Source: Balamuthia mandrillaris
Lineage: Eukaryota; Discosea; Longamoebia; Balamuthiidae
Length of the DNA stretch: 64,000 nucleotides
Direction: 5' to 3'
Assembly: GCA_031835245.1 (NCBI GenBank)
Contig: JAVKOQ010000015.1
Span: forward strand, 352,078-416,077
A model generated the notes under the pieces. It searched no databases. It was not told the origin of the DNA and saw nothing but the letters and a program-made list of their open reading frames with translations. Each line of letters begins with the position of its first letter. Positions within the stretch are counted from its first letter, which is position 1. A program made the position numbers and the translations under genes. Positions 56,197 to 64,000 of this stretch are shown here, one piece after another.

Positions 56197-59100
56197 ATGA
56201 CAGAAATTAAGGCCCACGAAGCGGCCTACAAGGGAGAGCTTGCGGCTCTCAAGGAAGTCGTCACCGACTATTACACCGCTAACCAACGCGACGCTGCTGG
56301 CAACTGTCCACTTCATTATCTTGCTCAGGTACTACGATCGTGTTTTTTTTTTCTACTTTTCATGGATCAAGTTTTTTCCCCTTTTTCTTCCATAAGTGAC
56401 CACATTAACATTCATTCTTGTCTAATCTTTTTTTTTTGGGGTGGGGGCATTTTATTTTATGGGAAACAAATAGGGAGAAGGAGACGCAGAGTGCTTGCAA
56501 CACTTGCTGGCTTGTGGGGCTGAGGTCAACATTGTGAATTGCAAGGGCTACAGCCCTCTACACAACGCGGCCTTCTGTGGGAACTATCATTGTGCGGAAG
56601 TGCTGGTGGCGCATGGAGCGGATGTGAACCTGCTGGACAGGACTCATTCCTCCCCTTTGCACTACGCTTGTTTGTTGGGCGACCTCATTCTTGCTCATCA
56701 GCAGCAACAAAAACAAAAGGAAAAACAAAAACAAAAGCAAGAGGAAGAGGAAAGAGAAAAAGAGAAAAGCGCCAAGGAAAAGGCCAGCGCAGCCTCAAGC
56801 CAAGAGAAGGAGAAGGCGCAAAGCGAAGCTGCTTTAGGCAAAGGAGGTTTGGTACGCTTGCTGTTGGAGAATGGGGCCAGAGCAAACATACGGTGCGAGG
56901 GGGGTGCCACACCGTTACATTACGCCGCTGTCTCAGGTTTGTTTCTCGTTCGTGCCTTTCTGGCCCCCTTTTTTCTAATGTTGCGAACCTTCTACCACCT
57001 CTATTTTTTTGTTCATGATAATACAGGTAACGCGGAGGCGTGCGAGTATCTAATTCGGTGCGGAGCAAACGTCAACGCCACAGATTACGAGCGAACAACT
57101 CCTCTTCACAGGGCTGCTGGCAAAAGCAGCGAATGTTGTCGGATATTGCTGGAAAATGGCGCCAACTCGCAGCTGATCGACGTGGACGAGTCCACCGCTC
57201 TGCACCATGCTGGAGAGAGTGGAGATGGAGCAACGGTGGCGTTGCTGCTAGAGAAAGGCAAGATCCCCATTCACGCCAAGAACTGCGAGGCGGCCACTCC
57301 ACTGCATGTAGCAGCCTTTCACGGCAACGTAAGCGCCCTAAAGAGCCTTTTGGAACACGGGGCGTCCTTCTTGGAGACGGATAGTAAGGGCACTACCCCT
57401 CTCATGAATGCCACATGGAACGGCCATCTCTCGTGCGTGGAGGCTCTGTTGGAAACTCTGGCGCAAGGGGAAGCTAAGAGCTATTGCAACATCCAAGATC
57501 TGTCGGGAGCTTCCGCCCTCCACAAGGCTTGTTACAGAGGACACCCCAAGCTGGTCGAGTACCTTTGCAGCAAACAGGCCAAGCTTGGGTTGAAGGACAA
57601 GGAAGGAGCGCTGCCCATGCACAAGGCCGCCTACAATGGCCACATCGACTGCATTGAGGTGCTGCTTCGTTACTTGAAGGAGGCTTCCTCTTCCGCTTCT
57701 TCGAGCAGCAAAAACAAAAGTAAAACTGAGTCTGCCGATAATGGAATCAACTGTCGTGACGGTCATGGTAGCACTCCTCTCCACAAGGCTGCTCTGCGCG
57801 GGCAGATCAAGTGCGTTGAGTTCCTATTGAGCAATGGAGCGGACTGGAAGCTGCGAGATAAGCAAGGAGGCACCGCCCTCCACAACGCAGTTCAAAGTGG
57901 CGATCTCGAATGTGTGCAGCTGTTTGTTAAGGACATGCCAACGGTAGAGTGGAGAAAAGAAAAGAAAGACCTGGAAGAAGAGCAAAAAGAAGCAAAGCAA
58001 CCACCACCAACGGAAATCCCCAACGACGGCGTCAACGTTGTGGACGAGGGATACTACAGCCCATTGCACGTTGCTGCTTGCATCGGCTCTGCTGATATTG
58101 CTGTCGCTTTGTTAGACCATGGTGCGGTTGTGGATCGAAAGAACGCCCACGGTCGCACGCCATTGTACTATGCTGTTCGTGGAGGACATGAGGTAATAAG
58201 GACAAGGCGCTATTTTTATTTTTATTTTTTTTTTCTCTTTGAAACTCTCGCTTCACCTTTTTGACGATCTTGCTTTTATCATTTTAGGATATTGCTCGTT
58301 TGCTCATCGTAAATGGTTGGGCAGATGTAAACGTTCAAGATGATACTGGTCGTTTCATCATCGATTTACACATGTATTATGGTCGCTCGTTGACGCCTGA
58401 GCTGCTGCTTGCTCTGGTGCACGAAAGGTTTGAAACAAACTTTTGCTAACCTTTTTTTGTATGATGACGTTTTAGGCTGTCTTATGCTTAATAATGTAAC
58501 AATAGGGAACATCCTGTGGCGGAAAGATTGGATATCGAGGCCCTTACGCCAGAGCAGAGAAAGATCTTGACCGAGGGCATCACCCTATTTAACCAAAAGC
58601 CAAAAAAAGGCATCGAGCATTTGGTCAAAGAGAAGCTCATCGCCGATTCACCTAGTAGCTTGGCTCACTTTTTGTTTACAACGCCAAACCTAGACCCAAC
58701 TCAAGTTGGCGAATACATGTCCGATGGGTGCCGTATTCTTGACAAGCAACTTTGTACCATTTTTGACTTTTGTTTCAACTTACTTTGTCACCATTCTTTT
58801 GTTCAGAGACGAGAAGAATGCCTCTATATTGGCTGCTTATTGTGAGCTTTACGATTTTCACGGTCTTCCTTTTGTTACAGCGATCAGGTCAGATTTCAGC
58901 ACACCTTCTCTTTGTTTGGTGAAACTAACAAACGAATTTGTTGCATAAACACTTGAGCAGACGGTTTCTATCTTCCAGTTTCATGTTGCCCGGTGAAGCC
59001 CAGAAAATTGATCGAGTCATGGAGGCCTTTGCAAAACGCTACTATCAAACCAATCCCAGCAGCTGCTTCCGCAATGCAGGTAGGAGAAAGGAGAGAGAGA

Positions 59101-61017
59101 GAGAGAATCGAGGGGGAAAAAATAATTTAGTATGATTTTCTAAATTCACAACGAAACGAACAGATGCCGCTTTTGTGTTGGCGTTCGCCACGATCATGCT
59201 CAACACGGACGCCCACTCAGAGGCAGTTAAGAACAAGATGACGTGCGAACAATTTATCAACAGTTTGAAAGGCATCAACGATGGAACCGATCTAGAAAAG
59301 GACTTTGTAATCCAGATCTATCGCAATGTTGTCGATGATGAGATCAGAATGAAGAACGACGATGTTCCTTGGGCGAATGCGGAACACTACAGCTGGATGA
59401 TGAAACAAGGCGGTCGGAGAAAGAATTGGAGAAGCCGTTGGGTAGTTCTCAAAGACAATTGCCTCTTCTACTTCAAGAAGAAAGGAGATAAGGAACCTGT
59501 TGGCATGATACCGCTTGAAGACTTGGGTAACTTCCTTTATTCCATCTTCTGTCTTCAGTTCGATAGATTCCAAGCTCTCTTTGACACTCCTTTTTCATGG
59601 AAACAATAATTGTTTGCCACACAGCTGTAACCAAAAAATTTGGCAAGCGCAAGCACCGATATTGCATTTGCTTGCGACATAATGACCCACGTAAACGAGT
59701 CAAATCATGCCGCTTCGATGCAGGCAAGAAGGGTACCTACCGTTATGAACCTTATGAAAATTTGAAGCGCCGCAGACATTGACAAAGTTTCTCTGGCGCC
59801 ATTCATTTCTCATCATAGGAGCATCCTCACGCCAAGGCAATCACGAGTTTTTATTACTGGCAGTGCAAACAAAAGAAGAGTTGGAGGCTTGGTACAACGT
59901 CATCCAAAAGAACGTACAACGGAATCCAAGTAGCTTTTTAGCAGCCTCTCCACCCTATTCCAAACACGAAACTCCCCCAAAGATAGACAAAAAGATCGAG
60001 AAAACCAACTCAAACCAAAACCTCAGCTCTAACTCCCTCTCCTCCTCCGGTTCTCCTTCCTCGATTGCTGGAGACGAAAAGAAAAACCAACCCTCTGTCA
60101 ACCGAATGCGAAAGCGAACAGCAAACGGCAGCATAGGCAGGAAAAAAGGCGGCCAAGCGGCCGAACTCATCGCTTCTCAAGGAGAGGGCGAGGGTCAAAT
60201 GAGCAGCCAGTTACCTGGTGCACCTCCCTCCAAAAACATGAGCGTCAAACGACCGTCTGTTGTATCGAATCCTACAATGCCTACCCCACAAAAGAGACCC
60301 TCGATGGAGGCAACCAGACGCTCCACTCTCAAAGGCGCATCCTTACACGGCGACTCCCCTGATCCTCCAAAGGTTTCCACCCCCGAAACCCTTCGTTTGT
60401 CCGCTGGAACAGGTATTTGCCAATTACCATTTGCCATTTATTGTTAAAGCTTTCAATTGACTCAATCAAAAAAAAAAAAACCATTAAAACTTACAGGCAG
60501 CCCACTGACAAGAACGAAGAGTGGTAACTTTACCGACACAGACAAGAGCCATGCCGTAGGTTCTGACGGGTCGAGGCACGCCTCTGATGCTGACCTAGGA
60601 GCCCTTAGCAATGAAGCGGCCAAGTTCGTTGCAGGACAACGCAAAGGTAATCACATACTCCACAAATAACCAATTTTATATTTTGTTCTCATGATTTCTT
60701 GGTGGTTGGATTCTATTTCAGCCTTCAAAGGTGGAAGCATGATAGGTTCTCGTGGCACAATTCATGGAGACCGACCGCCAATCATTCCCTCCCCTCTTTC
60801 TACATCACCCTCACATTCCTCGTTAGGCTCTCATGAGTTTCTTGGCGGAAGCGTTCCTGGTTTGTTTTAAACTTTATGGCTCCATTTGACTCTGATTTTG
60901 ACTCAATTTCTTTTTCCGTTTGTTTTTTCTTGCTTTGGATGATAGAAGACAGTCCTAGAGATGACTCTGAAGGTGCTAGATGTTCGTATTTCTCTTATTC
61001 CTCCTTCTCTCTCTCTT

Positions 61018-61054
<37 letters not shown>

Positions 61055-61345
61055 CAACTGTAAATGTCAAGTAACAAACCAAAAATCTTAACAGCACGAA
61101 TAAGAGTGGGAACAAGGGAGATAAGACCAGTCGCCCGTGCAGGAAAGGCCATACCAAAAGGCTCCCAAAGTTTGCGTGGTCATGCTGTCAAGTCTCCTCT
61201 GTCAGGCAGCCGAGAATGGGATGGCTCATCTGGCTCTCCGCCAAACGAGCAGCTGGATGCCGTAGCCGCTGCTGCCAGTTTATCCAGGGAAGCAAGCTGG
61301 AGGAACATTGCTGCCGAACTTAAGTCCAGCCAAGAGGGAAAGTGA
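56197..61345 (+). CDS. secG: Ankyrin-Sec7-PH Arf guanine nucleotide exchange factor (SecG/cytohesin type)
   Basis: About 15 exons encode some 1,400 residues. The first half has about a dozen ankyrin repeats (e.g. GYSPLHNAAFCGNYHCAEVL, GTTPLMNATWNGHLSCVEAL). A Sec7 domain follows: FNQKPKKGIEHLVKEKL, the catalytic glutamic-finger region FMLPGEAQKIDRVMEAFA and AFATIMLNTDAH. The PH domain begins YSWMMKQGGRRKNWRSRWVV and continues KEPVGMIPLEDL, with the K...R.R residues that bind PI(3,4,5)P3 in cytohesins. Dictyostelium SecG has the same order and acts in substrate adhesion and chemotaxis. The C-terminus (about 59900-61345) is a disordered Ser/Pro-rich tail over several small exons. A Gln/Lys/Glu-rich insert interrupts the third ankyrin unit. 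Confidence 0.92.
61008..61054 (+). repeat. (CT)n microsatellite in SecG-like intron
   Basis: A pyrimidine dinucleotide tract lies in the sense strand just before the final exon of the gene. Confidence 0.85.
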
Positions 61346-61589
61346 CTCTATTCATATATATATTATGTAGCAGTATTTCCATGCACCCAACACCAAAATG
61401 CTTTTTGTGAAAGTTTTGTTTTGTTTTGTGGCAACAAGACCATACAAGCTTTGTTCTTCTAGGGTCGTCATTTTCCCGGTCAGCCCGGATCCCGCGCAGG
61501 AGAAGCTGGAAAAGGAAAGAAATTAATAAATAAATTTATTTATTTTGAGCGCCAAAGGTACCTAGGCGGGGAAGCAGGCGGTCGTACGG
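61346..61589. other. Spacer between SecG-like gene and M28 peptidase
   Basis: Under 250 bases carry the 3' UTR of one gene and the promoter of the next. An AATAAATAAATTTATTTATTT palindrome-like AT block is at about 61523-61545. Confidence 0.5.
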
Positions 61590-62910
61590 ATGACGGTAAC
61601 TGCTAGCAAGGTCTCGTTTTGGTGGACAGCGGTATGGCTGCTGTGCTGCTGGAGCGCATTGAGTGGTTTGCGTTTTTCCTCTGCCTCCTCTTCGGCAGAG
61701 TGCACTCGCCTTTACTTGTTTGAGGTGACACAAGAGGATAACAGGGAGAAGCTTGTCTCCCTCACCCTCCAGCAGGAAGGCTGGTTCGTGGAACTTGGCA
61801 CACAGCTTTTGGTGTGCACGCCGCACAACGAAGAGCAGTTTGCTTTGTTGCAACCAAAGAGGGTAGTGGAGCATGTACCCGAAAACGCCCTTTTGTTGAT
61901 GAAGCGCAGCCACTCTCATCACTCCAGCTCTTCTTATCTTTTGGAAAGAGATGACGTAAGCGAGTGTATCGATGCCAACTCTATCGACACAACAGATATC
62001 GAGTTGCTGGCAACGGCCTCTGGCTTTGCTGTGGGACGATGGGCAAGCGATTCAACCCACCACAGGACCCGAGGTCGTTGCTCTCAACAGCCTTTCTTCT
62101 ATCAGCAGGAAGTCTTCAATGAGAACGAGATGCCCTCTGGTCACGCAAGGCGGTGGCTGGTGGAGGCTGTCGTCCCAAAATGGCGCAACACTTCCCCTGT
62201 TGTGCGTTACTTTGGGCGCAACCGGCCTTGTCACTCTTCATTGCAGAGAGCTCAAAGTGGTGAGGACAAGTACCACCAGCTGGCACAGGACCTGCTTCGG
62301 CAGTTGGATATCAATAGGTGGTTTGCAGATGTACAAACTTTTTCCGCCTGGAATAGGTTGGCTAGCTTTTCTGGCTTTCTTTCTTTTCTTTTCTTTTCTT
62401 TTCTTTTCTTTTCTTTTCTTTTCTTTTCTTTTCTTTTTTTTTTACCTCTGAGTGCCTCTCTGTACCCTCCGTCTTGCCTAGATACACCTACGGAGAAGAC
62501 ATTAACGAAGCACAGGCGTGGTTGCAAAAGGAGTTGGACAAGCTTCCAGGAATCAAAGTTACCACACAGGTTTATCTTTACATATTTTTTGCTTCTGTAT
62601 TTTTCTTTGTAAATCTTATGTTTCTCCAACTATCAAGTCATTCAAGATGCCGGACTCCAGCCTAGCATTCAATGTAATAGGTACCCTTGAAGGCAACTCT
62701 GATGATGATATATACATAGTAGGAGCACACTATGACTCCACAAACTATGACACTGATCCTTTTGAGGAATCCCCAGGCGCTGTTGGTAATGCTTTTTCCA
62801 GTTTTTTGTTTATTTTTAACTGATGAATGGAGTTACAAGATAATGCTTCTGGAACGGCCTCTGTGCTGGAGATTGCTCGACTTTTCTCTGCAGCAGGTCC
62901 ATTTGATGTT

Positions 62911-62947
<37 letters not shown>

Positions 62948-63845
62948 CTTGCATGCACATCCCTGTGTTTTTTGTCTATTTTTATTTTGTTACTAAAACT
63001 TTTGGTCCCACAGGCCACAATTATATTTATTCTTTTCTCTGGTGAGGAGCAAGACTTGTATGGGAGCAAGGCTCATGCCACCAAAATGGTCAAAGACGGG
63101 CTGGATGATAGGATTCGTTTTGTGGTGCGTCAATTCTGTCTCTTTTTATATAGAAAGGGTTCCTCTTGAAGGGCTAATAAACATTGGATGGCAGCTCACA
63201 ATGGATATGGTTGGCTATACTTCACAAGATGGAAATTATTCTGTATTGCTTGAATCAAAGCAAGTTTTCAGTGAGCTGGTTGAGCTTTTCAGCACAGCTA
63301 GTATTGATTATAGCAAGTATGGTCTCTTTTTTCTTGTTTTTCTTTGTTTAAGAATGTTAAAATGCTTATGATTGCTCCTGGTAAGTTTAATGACCTTTAT
63401 TTCGTTTAACCCATTTGGTTCAGGTATAGTACAAATTTTATACAAGGCTTTTTTGATATATTGACTTTTCTTTTGTTTTTCTTTACAGATCATGTGCCTT
63501 ATCTTAACAATGATATTCCTACTTTATTAACAATTGATAATGGTATGTAAATAGGTTTTTGACTTTGCTTTGTTGGTTAATCATTTTGTATTTGCTTTAG
63601 ATTGGGATATATATCCAAACTATCACACAGGAGAAGATTTACCCTCCAATATAGATCTTAATCAAGCAAAAGCCATTCTACAAATGAATATTGCAGCATT
63701 GGCAAAGGCAGTAAATGAAAATAGTGAAACTTATTCCACTTCCACTTCCACTTCTGCTTCTATTGATTCTTCAACTAGTGCTCATACTATAGATTCATCT
63801 TGTTCACATGTACAACCTTTGTTATTATTCACACAAATATTATGA
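61590..63845 (+). CDS. Secreted M28-family zinc aminopeptidase
   Basis: The gene starts at 61590 with a signal peptide (WWTAVWLLCCWSALSGL) and has about eight exons. The M28 ligands appear in order: IYIVGAHYDST (His, Asp), ADNASGTASVLEIARLF (bridging Asp), FILFSGEEQDLYGS (catalytic Glu-Glu), DIPTLLTIDN and YPNYHTGEDLPSNID (last His). The segment of ~200 residues before YTYGEDINEAQAWL is a poorly conserved propeptide-like region. The last exon adds a Thr/Ser-rich tail. M28 enzymes release N-terminal residues from peptides in lysosomes or outside the cell. Exon limits between 62300 and 63600 are approximate. Confidence 0.88.
62381..62440 (+). repeat. (TTTTC)n repeat in M28 intron
   Basis: A pentanucleotide run of about eleven copies lies in the sense strand, directly after the donor region of an M28 intron. 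A (CT)n tract at 62910-62944 lies in a later intron. Confidence 0.9.
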
Positions 63846-64000
63846 GTTTGAATATTATAATATTTTTAATGAGTTTGAGTTGGTGTAAAATAAAAAACAC
63901 GTTCTAAACTAAAAAGGGCACCCCTTTTTGAAAAATAATTATTGTCTCAGAATTGATAAACAATACGACATACTTGACCTGCTTCAAACTGAGCAAGTGC
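63846..64000. other. AT-rich 3' flank
   Basis: AT-rich sequence with AATAAAA-like stretches after the M28 stop is the probable 3' UTR. The window ends here. Confidence 0.5.

Noticed and set aside
1-64000. Transposon, LTR or virus-derived genes
   Set aside because: I saw no transposase, reverse transcriptase, integrase, capsid-like frame or long terminal repeats; the ankyrin repeats alone are not evidence of a viral origin.

Overview
This is a gene-dense, intron-rich nuclear segment of a single-celled eukaryote. Nearly every gene is split by short GT-AG introns with T/C-rich interiors. Simple-sequence repeats (CT, CTCTGT, TTCTCG, AAAG, TTTTC) are common, and proteins carry long Ser, Glu and Lys runs. 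The gene set points to an amoebozoan. It includes an ankyrin-Sec7-PH Arf exchange factor of the Dictyostelium SecG type, a slime-mould cAMP-receptor-like GPCR, a Furry/Mor2 scaffold, hamartin (TSC1) and an F-box protein with amoeba-style 'GHLEVLKWARENGCPW' repeats. The species is my inference only; a discosean amoeba such as a Balamuthia relative would fit.

Layout. 1-2054 (-): 3'-truncated secreted kelch-like, Cys-rich protein. 3228-4927 (+): Ser-rich protein of unknown role. 5248-7006 (+): GPCR. 7113-11259 (-): TSC1/hamartin. 11468-14260 (-): PUS10 pseudouridine synthase. 14445-16944 (+): site-2 protease. 17392-17967 (+): small unknown. 18337-20154 (+): transmembrane metallophosphoesterase. 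20524-29951 (+): Furry, about two dozen exons. 30221-32308 (+): sulfotransferase with an RG-rich tail. 32339-33702 (-): F-box/ankyrin protein. 33762-35328 (+): pseudokinase. 35333-36652 (-): chimera of a bacterial-type domain, a Cys cap and a Lys/Glu tail. 36788-38167 (+): GPATCH11. 38362-40081 (+): SLC35F-like transporter. 41043-43764 (+): CD36/LIMP-2 family. 44047-44652 (+): small four-TM protein. 44983-45882 (+): dual-specificity phosphatase. 46236-48025 (-): secreted M12B-like metalloprotease. 48970-50691 (+): FtsJ-type methyltransferase. 51074-55919 (+): PPR-like, probably mitochondrial. 56197-61345 (+): SecG-type ArfGEF. 61590-63845 (+): secreted M28 peptidase.

The genes do not form an operon. 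Several share a theme of membrane traffic and growth control: GPCR, TSC1, S2P, Furry, CD36-like and SecG-like. I saw no rRNA, tRNA, CRISPR, transposase, reverse transcriptase or virus-like gene. The regions most worth a second look are 30-36.7 kb (tightly packed lineage-specific genes, including an inverted ankyrin unit, a pseudokinase and the chimera), the structured gap at 17.1-17.3 kb, and the strand-biased pyrimidine microsatellites in introns. I did not find a clearly new multi-gene system.
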